Assembly: GCA_029977615.1 (NCBI GenBank)
Contig: JAPOKO010000008.1
Coordinates: forward strand, 1-48,400
DNA length: 48,400 nucleotides
Source of the DNA: a bacterium
GTDB lineage: Bacteria; Actinomycetota; Acidimicrobiia; Acidimicrobiales; Ilumatobacteraceae
Direction: 5' to 3'
Positions 7,546 through 16,544 of this stretch are shown here, piece after piece (positions within the stretch are counted from its first letter, which is position 1; each line of letters begins with the position of its first letter). Both the position numbers and the translations under genes were made by a program. Below the pieces are notes generated by a model, which searched no databases, was not told the DNA's origin, and worked only from the letters and a program-made list of their open reading frames with translations.

Positions 7546-8437
7546 CTGTTTCAGTACGCGACTCAACAACCGACAGCATCAATAGAGCGCCAATAACAAA
7601 GGTTGCACCAATCACGCTGTTGAGCGAAAGGCGTTCATTCAAAATCAACACTCCACATGCAATTCCGAATACTGGTTCGCTCGTAGTGAAGATGGAAGTC
7701 ATGTTCGTTCCAATGCGCTTTAAGCCCATGAAAAAAGTAGATGTTGGGAATACGGTTCCAACAATGGCCAGCGCAACGATGATGAGCCAACCTTTGGTGG
7801 TGTCTGGGTAATCGGCTGTCATACCGCCTGGTGAAACCAGCGCAAATAAATTAAAACCGAGAGCGGCACCAATATTCACAAACGTGACACCAGTGAACAT
7901 GTCGGTGTGCTTGAGTGAACGAGAACATCCAAGCGCGTAGAACACGTAAGCGAGTGAAGAAATGAGCACGAGCACCACAGCTTGTGTGCTTCCTCCACCA
8001 AGTTCACCTGCTGTAATGCCAACACCAACCATGGTGAAGATCAATGCATAGACAATGCTCTTGGATGGTTTCTTCTTATAGATCAACCATGAAGCAAGCA
8101 CCACCATGACGGGGTTGCAATAGAAAATGACGATGGCAAGGCTGGTGTCAATATCACGAATAGCTGTGAAGTAGGTCAACGCACAAATGGTGATTCCGAC
8201 AAAACCGAGAGACAACAAATCAGGCAGCAATTGCATGCGAGGCCAGGGGGTGTCACGCACAAAAATCAGGCGTAGCACCACCATCAGAATTGCGGACATT
8301 GCAAACCGCGAGGAAAGCATGCCAAGGGCATTCGCGCCTTCGTCGTAGGTGGTTTTTGCCATAAACGGAACCATGGCGAAACATGCGCTGGCAAACACGA
8401 TGAGGAATGCCCCTAGCGCTTTCTGATTCTTCACCAC
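7529..8437 (-). CDS. EamA/DMT-family transporter
   Basis: A 302-residue protein with about ten hydrophobic helices in two homologous halves, the EamA arrangement. The first half opens GAFLIVFASACFAMVPFMAKTT; the second contains IVALAIVGTVFPTSTFFMGLKRIGTNMTSIFTTSEPVFG, typical of the domain end ('A.....ePv.a'). Such proteins export metabolites or amino acids; the substrate is unknown. The last 17 bp overlap the convergent serine hydrolase gene. TAGATT (8444-8449) lies 6 nt before the GTG start. Confidence 0.87.
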   Translation of the reverse strand: MVKNQKALGAFLIVFASACFAMVPFMAKTTYDEGANALGMLSSRFAMSAILMVVLRLIFVRDTPWPRMQLLPDLLSLGFVGITICALTYFTAIRDIDTSLAIVIFYCNPVMVVLASWLIYKKKPSKSIVYALIFTMVGVGITAGELGGGSTQAVVLVLISSLAYVFYALGCSRSLKHTDMFTGVTFVNIGAALGFNLFALVSPGGMTADYPDTTKGWLIIVALAIVGTVFPTSTFFMGLKRIGTNMTSIFTTSEPVFGIACGVLILNERLSLNSVIGATFVIGALLMLSVVESRTETVTAHQ

Positions 8438-8443
8438 GCTCCG

Positions 8444-8449
8444 AATCTA
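8444..8449 (-). promoter_or_regulatory. -10 box (TAGATT), leaderless, for the EamA gene
   Basis: TAGATT on the minus strand, 6 nt before GTG 8437; same geometry as the other proposed leaderless promoters. Confidence 0.45.
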
Positions 8450-8492
8450 GTGCCCACACCATGTTTGGTTACTCTTGGTTCAAGGGGGAAAC

Positions 8493-9899
8493 ATGACAAA
8501 CGAACTGTGGCGGAAAAGTGCTCTCGATCTTGCTGAAGGTATTCGCAGTAAGAAGTTTTCCAGTAGGGAAGTAGTTGACGCTCATCTCGCGCGTATCGAC
8601 GAGGTGAACCCAAATATCAACGCCATCATTCGGGTAATGGGTGATGAGGCACGGACTGCAGCAGATGCCGCCGACAAAGCACTTGCACAAGGTGGCCATA
8701 TCGGTCCACTTCACGGAGTCCCATACACCGTCAAGATCAATATTGACGTTGCGGGACAGGCGACCACGCAGGGCATTACTGCTCTTGCTGAGGCCATTCC
8801 AGCCATTGATGCACCGACTGTCGAGCGTATGAAGGCATCTGGTGCAATCATGCTTGGTCGCACCAACATGCCCGACTTGGGTCTACGCGTGCATACCGAC
8901 AGCACCTTGTACGGGCGTACAAAGAACCCGTGGAAGTCAGATCGCACCGCCGGTGGTTCAAGCGGTGGCGAAGGCGCTGCGCTTGCCAGCGGAATGTCAC
9001 CGCTTGGTCTTGGTAACGACATCGGTGGTTCGCTGCGTAACCCAGCGCACTGCAACGGCATCGCTTCCATCATGCCGACCAAAGGTGTTGTGCCCGACGC
9101 ACAGATGTTTCCAATTGAAGACTTTGGACTCAGTTCGCAACTCATGCTTGGTCAAGGAGTTATGGCGCGACGCATTGCAGACGTGCGAGCAGGTTTGCGA
9201 GTTGTTGCGGGAGCGCATGCGCGCGACCCGATCAGTGTTCCTGTAGTGCTCGATGAATTTCCTGCTGCAAAGAAAACTCGCGTCGCTGTAATGGCAAACC
9301 CACCAGGTGGAACTACGCATCCTGGTATTGAAGCTGCAGTTCGAAAAGCAGCCGATGCATTGTCAAATGCTGGGCATGAAGTTGTAGAAACGACGCCACC
9401 AGATTTTGAACTTGCATGTTTGTTGTGGTCAATTCAAATGAATGGCGAACTCACATTGCAGCTCGACTTGCTGAACATGGTGATGGGCGAAGGCGGTAGA
9501 CGATTCCTTGAGCTCACCAGTGAAGGATTGACACCAATTGACTTTGCAGCCTGGGCAAATGCACAGACGCAACGCAACGGAGTCGCACGACGGTGGTCGT
9601 TGTGGTTCCAAGAAAACCCTGTGCTGATTTGTCCGACATGGACAGAGCCAGCGTTTGTTTACGACAACGACATTAAAGATGTTGAGAGTGCAATGGGAAC
9701 TTTGCAACAACTACGTGCTGTGTTGCCAGCAAACTTGCTTGGACTTCCTGCAGTGGTGGTGCCGGGCGGAATGGCCGACTCGCTTCCAGTGGGTGTCCAG
9801 GTGATCGGGTCTCGCTTCACCGATCTTCGCTGCCTTGCAATCGCCGAGCAGATCGAATCGGCGTGTGGTTTAAGCACGCCGATCGATCCGATCGACTGA
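8493..9899 (+). CDS. Amidase (amidase-signature family)
   Basis: A 468-residue amidase-signature hydrolase. The Ser-cisSer-Lys triad can be read directly: Lys81 in HGVPYTVKIN, Ser156 in TAGGSSGGEGAALA and the nucleophile Ser180 in GNDIGGSLRNPA; the spacings (75 and 24 residues) equal those of fatty acid amide hydrolase. These enzymes hydrolyse carboxamides; the substrate is not clear. It is unlikely to be GatA because no gatB or gatC is adjacent and the C-terminal half (WSLWFQENPVLICPTWTEPAF) looks like the general amidases. ATG 8493 is preceded by AAGGGGGAA, a good ribosome site; an upstream in-frame start would include it. Confidence 0.88.
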   Translation: MTNELWRKSALDLAEGIRSKKFSSREVVDAHLARIDEVNPNINAIIRVMGDEARTAADAADKALAQGGHIGPLHGVPYTVKINIDVAGQATTQGITALAEAIPAIDAPTVERMKASGAIMLGRTNMPDLGLRVHTDSTLYGRTKNPWKSDRTAGGSSGGEGAALASGMSPLGLGNDIGGSLRNPAHCNGIASIMPTKGVVPDAQMFPIEDFGLSSQLMLGQGVMARRIADVRAGLRVVAGAHARDPISVPVVLDEFPAAKKTRVAVMANPPGGTTHPGIEAAVRKAADALSNAGHEVVETTPPDFELACLLWSIQMNGELTLQLDLLNMVMGEGGRRFLELTSEGLTPIDFAAWANAQTQRNGVARRWSLWFQENPVLICPTWTEPAFVYDNDIKDVESAMGTLQQLRAVLPANLLGLPAVVVPGGMADSLPVGVQVIGSRFTDLRCLAIAEQIESACGLSTPIDPID

Positions 9900-9915
9900 A
9901 TTATTAATTAGTTCG

Positions 9916-10113
9916 TCAGATTACGACGACGTTTTGTGCTTCCTCACCCTTGCGACCAGGTGCAACGTCGAATTCAACGGCTTGACCTTCGAACAAAGAC
10001 TTGTAGCCTTCGCCCTTGATGTTCGAGAAGTGAACGAAAACATCGTCCCCTCCATCGCGTGAAATAAAGCCGTAGCCCTTCTCTGCATTAAAGAATTTGA
10101 CGGTACCGCGCAT
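9916..10113 (-). CDS. Cold-shock-domain protein (CspA family)
   Basis: A 65-residue single cold-shock domain that binds single-stranded RNA and DNA. It has [17 protein letters not shown] with RNP1 (residues about 12-17) and DVFVHF as RNP2 (24-29), ending [19 protein letters not shown]. Length and sequence match actinobacterial CspA. A purine-rich ribosome site (AAGAGAAAAG) sits just before the ATG. The upstream 96 bp up to the next gene would hold its promoter and 5' leader; I see no confident promoter boxes there. Confidence 0.96.
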   Translation of the reverse strand: MRGTVKFFNAEKGYGFISRDGGDDVFVHFSNIKGEGYKSLFEGQAVEFDVAPGRKGEEAQNVVVI

Positions 10114-10209
10114 AACTTTTCTCTTTTCGTGAAATGAGGAAGAGCCCTTGTGGCTAATCCGACTTCTAGGTTATGACACATTGTGCCTAAACACACTTCA
10201 TGTCGTCAA

Positions 10210-11163
10210 CTATTTGCCGGCGAGCGCTGCCACCACTGGTGCAAATGCCTCTACGTCTTCACCACCAACGATTACATAGGAAAAACCCCAGCGCTCACGG
10301 CGAGCGAGCAGGTCCTCGATCAGTTTGCTCGGAGGTCCCATTAACGCGAACGGGGTGTTTGCAACCATGGACTCTTCAACACCCATACCCTTTGCCAGCC
10401 TGCCGATGGCGCCTTCGGCATCATCGGTGACATTCACTAGGAACGCGCGAATGTTCATTTCAATGTCGTTAATACGGTCGCCAGATGCTTCGCGCACGAT
10501 GTCTACCTTCGCGTCAACAGCTTCGGCGGTCATGGTGGAAATGGCTTCTGGCCCTACTGCGCCTGCGCTCATCGTGGCGTTAATGCCCACAATGTCAGCG
10601 ACCTTTGCTGCATAGGTGAGCACGCGCTTCCCACCGCCACCAATCAATATTGGCGGGCACGACCCTTGCACAGGTTTAGGCATGCCGTTGTAGTTGGTGA
10701 TGGTGTAGTGCTTACCTGCATATGAAAACGGCCCAGGTGCAAAGCAACCTTTCATAATGTCAATGCCTTCAATCATCTTGTCGATGCGAGTGCCAGCGGA
10801 TTCGTATGGAATACCAGATTGCTCGTAGTCGGTGATCATCCATCCAGCGCCAATGCCCAAGTCAAGTCGGCCATCACTCAATACATCGAGTGTTGCCATT
10901 TCTTTTGCAAATACCACAGGGTGTTTGTAGTCGTTATCCCAAACCAACGCACCAATGCGAAGTGTTGACGTTGCCATTGCTGCGGCGGTCAGTGCTGGAA
11001 GTGGAGCAAGTTGTTCGGTGAAGTGATCGGGCATGGTGAGTGCGCCATAACCGAGTGATTCAGTCTTTCGTGCAAGTTCCACCCATTCCTTGCCAGTAGG
11101 TGTGCTGCTTGCTTGAATTCCAAAGCGAAATGGGCGAATCGGGAACTGACGGGAAGAAGACAT
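10210..11163 (-). CDS. LLM-class F420-dependent oxidoreductase
   Basis: A 317-residue luciferase-like TIM-barrel flavin/F420 enzyme. Family marks are FRFGIQASSTPTGKEWVELARKTESLGY near the N-terminus, MPDHFTEQLAPLPAL, LDVLSDGRLDLGIGAGW and PPILIGGGGKRVL. The sequence resembles the mycobacterial group of putative F420-dependent oxidoreductases annotated as the MSMEG_2516 type. F420 use is inferred from family, not shown. TAATCT (11170-11175) lies 6 nt before the ATG. It is divergent from the penicillin-binding protein gene. Confidence 0.87.
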   Translation of the reverse strand: MSSSRQFPIRPFRFGIQASSTPTGKEWVELARKTESLGYGALTMPDHFTEQLAPLPALTAAAMATSTLRIGALVWDNDYKHPVVFAKEMATLDVLSDGRLDLGIGAGWMITDYEQSGIPYESAGTRIDKMIEGIDIMKGCFAPGPFSYAGKHYTITNYNGMPKPVQGSCPPILIGGGGKRVLTYAAKVADIVGINATMSAGAVGPEAISTMTAEAVDAKVDIVREASGDRINDIEMNIRAFLVNVTDDAEGAIGRLAKGMGVEESMVANTPFALMGPPSKLIEDLLARRERWGFSYVIVGGEDVEAFAPVVAALAGK

Positions 11164-11169
11164 GTAGGC

Positions 11170-11175
11170 AGATTA
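11170..11175 (-). promoter_or_regulatory. -10 box (TAATCT), leaderless, for the LLM gene
   Basis: TAATCT on the minus strand 6 nt before ATG 11163. On the other strand an overlapping TAGTGT (11174-11179) could serve the divergent penicillin-binding protein gene. Confidence 0.5.
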
Positions 11176-11189
11176 GTGTTAATGGCAAC

Positions 11190-13595
11190 GTGAATCCCCA
11201 CTTGAGGTTGAGTATCCGCCTGTTGATCACCATGCTCGCCGGAGCGCTTGCGATCACAGCCATCATTACGGCCATGGCTCCACAGGCCTGGGGGATCCTG
11301 AACGCGCACAGTGAGAAGCCTGTTGCGTTGTCGCAGTTTTCAGGCTTGGCACAGCGCAGCATTTTGCTTGACGTCAACGGTCAACAGGTTGGCGTGTTTC
11401 AAGTGAAGAACACTCAACAGACCCCAATTTCGGTAGTACCCGAAGCGGTAAAAAATGCATTTATCGCTGTTGAAGACTCGGTGTTCTATGAACACGACGG
11501 GGTGAATCTTCGTGCTGTAGGCAGGGCACTGTTGGCAAACTCGCAGGGTGGCGGCAGGCAAGGCGCTTCAACTATCACTCAGCAGGTCATTAAGAATGAA
11601 TTGCTTGGTGGCAAAATTTCAGGTAGCCGACTAAAGCTTCTGCAAATTCGCGGGGCGGTGATGTTGGAAAAGCAGTTATCCAAAGAAGAGATACTTGAGC
11701 GGTACTTAAACACCGTATTTTTCGGCAACAACGCGTTCGGGTTGCAAGCTGCGGCCGAGGTGTACTTCGGAACTTCGGTACAAGGGCTTTCTCAAAACCA
11801 GGGAGCATTTCTTGCAGGTATGGTGCAGGCTCCGTCATCGCGCGACCCATTTACAAAGCCGGACGCATCTCGCTATCGATACAAGCAGGTGCTCAATCGA
11901 TTAGTTGAAGTTGAAGAGATGACTCCAGAACAAGCCACGCTCGCGTGCAAGGGTTGGGAAAATCCTCGATTGCGAACGGTTGAGGATGCGGATTGCCCAA
12001 TTCCAGATAATCGTCGTGAAATTTCTCGTGCAACGGATACTGGACGTACGTACTTTTCCGAAGCGGTTCGCGACTATTTGTTGAACCGCTCCGACATTCT
12101 TGGTGCAACATACGAAGAGCGATACAAAAAACTGTTCTATGGCGGTCTTCGCATTTACACCACACTTGATAAAGGCACTCAGGCTGCGGCTGAAAAAGCA
12201 GCGCTCGAGCAAATGCCAGAGAACTCAGCAAACATTCAGGCCGCAGTCGTCACGGTAGACAATGCAACAGGTGGTGTTCGGGCAATGGTAGGTGGTCGCG
12301 ACTTCTTGGTGAGCGAGGTAAACGTTGCTATGCGTAGGCGTCAAACAGGTTCGAGCGTGAAAATGTTTATTCTTGCTGCAGCAATGGAAGCTGGACTGTT
12401 GCCAGACGACGTCATTGACGGGACGCTTCCGTGCACATTACCCAACCCAGGTAATGATGCTGAACCGACATTCCTTATTTCAAACGGTGTGAGTCAGCCT
12501 GTATCAAACCTTCGAACTATGACTGCGCTGTCAATCAACTGTGCATATGCACGTCTTGCACAAGTGGTCGGTCTCGACAAAGTCGTTGCATTGATGTACG
12601 GAATGATGAGTTCGGACTTTCTTCCTAAACCAGAGTGGGGAACAGATGCAGAGCGCTTGAATCTCATTAAGCCATTTGCGTCGCTTTCCACCGGCGCAAA
12701 CGAACTCAGCCCATTAGACATGGCCTCCGGCGCTCAAACTATTGCGAACATGGGAGTTCATCATGAACCATATTTTGTTGAGAAGATCGAAGATGCCACT
12801 GGCGTCATTTATCAACATGAATTGAATCCCGATCAGGCATTGTCGGAAGCATCGGCATTGCGTTCGATCGATGCGTTGAAAGGTGTGTTGAAGTTTGGTA
12901 CTGCGCGTCGAACACAGCTTGAAGGTGGTCGTCCTGCAGCGGGAAAGACGGGAACACAAGACGACAACACCAATGCATGGTTCGTCGGGTTCTCACGCGA
13001 ACTGACAACCGCAGTATGGGTTGGTGACCCGCGTGCGTATACGCCGATGGTCAATATCCCCGAGTTTGTGAAAGCCGATGGATATGCGCGAATTCAAGGT
13101 GCCATGTACCCAGCTCGTATTTGGAAGCAGATGATGGACGAAGCGCTTGGTGATATCCCCATTAACGAACTTTCGGACTGGCCAGCTCCGCCACCAGCAA
13201 TGGCAACCGAAGCACGTGCAGACCTTTCCCCACAACGCATCTATCTGCCAGGTAATGAATGCTTGGCTCAAGTGGTGTCGGGAACGATTCCTGCGCCAAC
13301 GACAACTCAGGCAAAGGGCAAGAATACGACTACGGTTCCAGTTGTGCCGAACAACACCGTTGTGGTGAACCTTGTGGAACCGCCGGCACTGCCTGTAGTT
13401 ACAACATCAAGCACAACAACCACGACAACGACTACCATTCCTGGAGCAGTTGCGTCGAGTGTGCCGCCAAGCAAGCAGTACATCAAAGATCGATATCCAG
13501 CCGGTCCAGTGAACACCGTTCCAATTGGCGCTTACTGGGTGTACAACTGTGCAAATGGTCTACCACCTTCTGCTGTTACGACTGTCGCAGGTTAA
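11190..13595 (+). CDS. Class A penicillin-binding protein (transglycosylase-transpeptidase)
   Basis: A bifunctional peptidoglycan synthase of about 801 residues. A single N-terminal membrane anchor (LLITMLAGALAITAIITAMA) is followed by a GT51 domain with EDSVFYEHDGVN (catalytic Glu near residue 95), GASTITQQVIKN and LERYLNTVFFG. The transpeptidase domain has SSVK (SxxK, in RQTGSSVKMF), SIN (SxN) and KTGTQDD (KTG). The C-terminus is a Pro/Thr-rich tail with a run of eight Thr, probably an extracellular linker. GTG 11190 is preferred because upstream in-frame ATGs lie inside the divergent LLM gene. The final TAA overlaps the next start. Confidence 0.93.
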   Translation: MNPHLRLSIRLLITMLAGALAITAIITAMAPQAWGILNAHSEKPVALSQFSGLAQRSILLDVNGQQVGVFQVKNTQQTPISVVPEAVKNAFIAVEDSVFYEHDGVNLRAVGRALLANSQGGGRQGASTITQQVIKNELLGGKISGSRLKLLQIRGAVMLEKQLSKEEILERYLNTVFFGNNAFGLQAAAEVYFGTSVQGLSQNQGAFLAGMVQAPSSRDPFTKPDASRYRYKQVLNRLVEVEEMTPEQATLACKGWENPRLRTVEDADCPIPDNRREISRATDTGRTYFSEAVRDYLLNRSDILGATYEERYKKLFYGGLRIYTTLDKGTQAAAEKAALEQMPENSANIQAAVVTVDNATGGVRAMVGGRDFLVSEVNVAMRRRQTGSSVKMFILAAAMEAGLLPDDVIDGTLPCTLPNPGNDAEPTFLISNGVSQPVSNLRTMTALSINCAYARLAQVVGLDKVVALMYGMMSSDFLPKPEWGTDAERLNLIKPFASLSTGANELSPLDMASGAQTIANMGVHHEPYFVEKIEDATGVIYQHELNPDQALSEASALRSIDALKGVLKFGTARRTQLEGGRPAAGKTGTQDDNTNAWFVGFSRELTTAVWVGDPRAYTPMVNIPEFVKADGYARIQGAMYPARIWKQMMDEALGDIPINELSDWPAPPPAMATEARADLSPQRIYLPGNECLAQVVSGTIPAPTTTQAKGKNTTTVPVVPNNTVVVNLVEPPALPVVTTSSTTTTTTTTIPGAVASSVPPSKQYIKDRYPAGPVNTVPIGAYWVYNCANGLPPSAVTTVAG

Positions 13596-14305
13596 TGATG
13601 ACCGCGTTGTCAGATCTCCTCGCAGTTCAGACAACAGACATTGCAATTTCACAAGCGAAGCATCGTCTAAGTCATTTGCAGGAAACCATTGACCGCGATG
13701 CAGCAAAGAATGTACTCGCAACTATTGATGCACAAATTGCCGATTGCGATGCAGTGATTGTTGAAGCGAATGCGGAAATCTCAAAAGTGGATCGCTTGTC
13801 GCATGAACATGATGACAAGTTGGTAAAACTCAATAAGCAGTTGAAAACCGTAATCGCACCACGCGAAGCAGAGGCGCTGCAGCATGAGATCGCAACAGTG
13901 ACAACCGAGCGAAGCGCGCTCGACGATCGCGAGCTTGAACTCATGGGGGTTGTTGATGCTGCAGAACTAAAAAAGAGCGAACTCGCACCTCTGCAAGCAA
14001 GTGCAAAAAGCGCATTGGCATCTGCAACCATGGCGCTCAGTTCGGCAAAACAAAAAATTGACGCAGAGATTGCGGTGCTCGCAGAGCAACGAAGTGCCCA
14101 GTCGTTAGTAGTCCCTCATTCGCTGATGTCGACGTACGAGGCAAAGCGCAAGCATCGTCCAGATGGGGCAGTGTGTCGTTTGACTGGGCCAACGTGTGGG
14201 TCGTGCCATCTGGACATTTCGCAAGGCGAAATCAACTCAATGCGCGCAATGCCTGCAGATGAATTTCCTGAATGCCCGCACTGCGGAAGCTTTATCGTAT
14301 TTTAG
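13595..14305 (+). CDS. Coiled-coil protein with C4 zinc ribbon (CT398/Rv2229c-like)
   Basis: About 236 residues. The first two thirds are a long coiled coil rich in Ala, Glu, Lys and Gln (residues about 20-170). The C-terminus holds a C4 zinc ribbon: CGSCHLDISQGE and later CPHCGSFIVF, i.e. two CxxC knuckles. This matches the widespread family once called DUF164 (M. tuberculosis Rv2229c, chlamydial CT398), whose function is not established, though CT398 was linked to sigma54 and export partners in Chlamydia. The true start is ATG 13595 or ATG 13598 at the TAATG junction with the upstream gene; the open frame extends farther upstream only inside the penicillin-binding protein gene. Confidence 0.88.
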   Translation: MMTALSDLLAVQTTDIAISQAKHRLSHLQETIDRDAAKNVLATIDAQIADCDAVIVEANAEISKVDRLSHEHDDKLVKLNKQLKTVIAPREAEALQHEIATVTTERSALDDRELELMGVVDAAELKKSELAPLQASAKSALASATMALSSAKQKIDAEIAVLAEQRSAQSLVVPHSLMSTYEAKRKHRPDGAVCRLTGPTCGSCHLDISQGEINSMRAMPADEFPECPHCGSFIVF

Positions 14306-14311
14306 GAAGTC

Positions 14312-14740
14312 ATGTTCTTTTGGTTTATCGGCACATCCATTGCGACCATATGGTTCGTATTCCACGATAAAAAATTTGCGTATCGGCTAGTTGTTGCAGG
14401 GGCTCTTGCTCCCGATGCCATTGAAGTATTTCTTGGACACGCTGGACCTCTTCACAGTCTGGTCACCATGGTGGCGATTATGGCTGTGGTCATGTTGATT
14501 ACCTATGGACGAAAGAAGTCTCGGAGCAAAATGCTCGCCGTCGTCATTGGCATGTTTTTGCACTTGGTGTTCGACGGTGCCTTTACAAACACCAAGATGT
14601 TCTGGTGGCCAATTTCGGGGCTGCAGTTTGGCGATTTCGCGTTGCCGGTGTTCGACCGTGGGCTCATCAATATTCCACTTGAAATAATCGGGGTGTTACT
14701 CATTCTGTGGACTCGTAACCAAATAAAGCAAAACGCTTAG
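14312..14740 (+). CDS. YdjM/DUF457-like integral membrane protein
   Basis: A 142-residue membrane protein with about four hydrophobic helices. Conserved-looking polar motifs inside helices are GHAGPLHSL near residue 45 and GMFLHLVFDGAFTNTKMFWWP near 83-103. The His and Asp placement (H..G..HSL, then H...D......WWP) resembles YdjM-type 'membrane-bound metal-dependent hydrolase' proteins. Activity is not proven in the family. It starts 6 bp after the zinc-ribbon gene and probably shares its transcript. The RNase P RNA gene ends 11 bp beyond, on the opposite strand. Confidence 0.6.
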   Translation: MFFWFIGTSIATIWFVFHDKKFAYRLVVAGALAPDAIEVFLGHAGPLHSLVTMVAIMAVVMLITYGRKKSRSKMLAVVIGMFLHLVFDGAFTNTKMFWWPISGLQFGDFALPVFDRGLINIPLEIIGVLLILWTRNQIKQNA

Positions 14741-14751
14741 TTATTAAGTGA

Positions 14752-15116
<365 letters not shown>

Positions 15117-15123
15117 CGAGGTA

Positions 15124-15129
15124 AGTGTA
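15124..15129 (-). promoter_or_regulatory. -10 box (TACACT) for rnpB
   Basis: TACACT on the minus strand, ending about 7 nt before the P1 helix of RNase P RNA; spacing fits a transcription start at the RNA 5' end. Confidence 0.45.
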
Positions 15130-15137
15130 CGGGCGAG

Positions 15138-15944
15138 TTATTGGCAGTCGACGAAGTCGTAGATCAAGCCATTAAGGCTTGGTGTTTCAAGCGACAATGA
15201 CGTTTTAACGCCATCAGCAGTAGGTGTGCCAACTTGCAACAGAACGGTGGAGAGGGAACCATAAGCGGAAGGTACCGATGCAATGTTCGGCTTGCCTGTG
15301 GCTTCGTTAGTTGTTGGACCAACGGATGCGTATCCACCGTTGAGAACCTGCGCCAATACAACAGCGTGTCGCGCTTCATCTTGAGCAACGCGAATTGCAT
15401 CTGCACGAAGACTTGGCGCTGTCAGCGAAGCAACAACTCCTTGGTAAGTCTGCGTTGCGAGGTTCTCCAAAGCGTGAGCGAGTGCGACAACGTCCTTGCT
15501 GGTGTCTGGATTGTCCTTGGCAGTGACCAAAGCAAGTGCTGGCCGAATGTATAACGAGTCAATGCGAGCGTTCGCGCAGGTGTGGGCTTTGCCACCCAAT
15601 GCAACAACAAGTTGGTTCACTGCATCGGCGTGTGCCTGGTGATCGTCGCGGAATCGTTTCACCGCGTCAGTCAACTTCGCGTAATCGCCAGTGAGGAGAC
15701 CGCCTTCAAGAACTGCATTGTAAGTATCAATTGCGTTGTACTCAAGTGAAGCTGCCGTGCGTAGAAGCACTACGTCGGTGACAATTCCCTCTGGGAGAGC
15801 GGTGGTTGGTGTTACCACACCTTCACTCAAAATGTTTGAACTCTCGACTACACCAGATTGCTTTCCGCATGCTGCAAGAAACGCTGCACCGAACACAGAA
15901 AGCCCTCCAACACGGAGAGCATCACGACGTGAAATGTTGTTCAT
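15138..15944 (-). CDS. Exported ferritin-like-domain lipoprotein (Tat + lipobox)
   Basis: A 268-residue exported protein. The N-terminus reads ISRRDALRVGG (twin Arg at 6-7), a hydrophobic stretch, then LAAC (Cys26), so it looks like a Tat-exported lipoprotein. The rest is a ferritin-like four-helix bundle: LEYNAIDTYNAV, FRDDHQAHADAVNQL and AQDEARHAVVLAQVLNG give the E...Y, D..H and E.RH pairs of a dimetal site. It is probably an extracytoplasmic iron-binding or oxidative-stress protein; the exact role is unknown. It overlaps the upstream ferritin-like gene by 4 bp, so the two are made together. rnpB starts 21 bp downstream on the same strand. Confidence 0.8.
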   Translation of the reverse strand: MNNISRRDALRVGGLSVFGAAFLAACGKQSGVVESSNILSEGVVTPTTALPEGIVTDVVLLRTAASLEYNAIDTYNAVLEGGLLTGDYAKLTDAVKRFRDDHQAHADAVNQLVVALGGKAHTCANARIDSLYIRPALALVTAKDNPDTSKDVVALAHALENLATQTYQGVVASLTAPSLRADAIRVAQDEARHAVVLAQVLNGGYASVGPTTNEATGKPNIASVPSAYGSLSTVLLQVGTPTADGVKTSLSLETPSLNGLIYDFVDCQ

Positions 15945-16489
15945 GGTGCCACCGTTGTTTCTGTCGATGCTTCAGGTGCTTGAGCAATTTTTGGTGCAAG
16001 TGAGTTAGCACTTGAATTTAGAGCAGAGGTCAGGCTGAGAGCAGGAAGCGTTCCGAATACTGCAGCCATACGTGCTTCGACCGTGATAATTGAAGCAAGA
16101 ATTCGTGCTGCATCTGTACCGAGCAATTGACCGAGAATGTCGGTATTTGTTGCAGCCAACGTGTTTTCAAGTGATTGCAATGACGCATACGCCGATTGAG
16201 CTGAACCAAGTTGGCCAACGTGCGTTGAGTACAAGGAATCATTGCGCTTGTTTGTCGCAACCTTGCCGATGAGTCCGTTAATTGCCTGAGCGTATGTGTT
16301 GTGGTGTTCACCAAACATGGTCAGCATTGCCACTTCATCGTCCGAGTACTTTGCAGATTCAAGAGCCTTCTTGTACAGGTCGCGTGCGGCTAGCTCAACA
16401 CCTTGTGCGAACAGCAACAGTTGCTTGTCGGCATCTGTTGGTTGTGCTGGTGGCGTGCTGCGCGGTAAGCGTGCTTGCGCGGTGGTCAC
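15941..16489 (-). CDS. Ferritin-like-domain protein, partner of the downstream lipoprotein
   Basis: About 182 residues and mainly helical, with LLLFAQGVELAARDLYKKAL and MLTMFGEHHNTYAQAINGLIGK carrying E and EHH residues at ferritin-like positions; later helices have ITVEARMAAVFGTLP. No clear signal peptide is present, unlike its partner. The GTG at 16489 is chosen because GGAAAGGAA lies 7 nt upstream; a TTG at 16507 would consume that site. The stop overlaps the start of the lipoprotein gene (ATGA). In other Actinobacteria paired ferritin-like proteins of this kind also occur; function is unproven. Confidence 0.72.
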   Translation of the reverse strand: MTTAQARLPRSTPPAQPTDADKQLLLFAQGVELAARDLYKKALESAKYSDDEVAMLTMFGEHHNTYAQAINGLIGKVATNKRNDSLYSTHVGQLGSAQSAYASLQSLENTLAATNTDILGQLLGTDAARILASIITVEARMAAVFGTLPALSLTSALNSSANSLAPKIAQAPEASTETTVAP

Positions 16490-16544
16490 GTGAATATTCC
16501 TTTCCAAGTACTGACAAATTCTGCCTTAACGGGGCGCTAACAAT

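Noticed and set aside
13259..13594. Upstream extension of the zinc-ribbon gene
   Set aside because: It lies in another frame of the penicillin-binding protein gene, whose C-terminal Thr-rich tail is better supported; the true start is at the TAATG junction.
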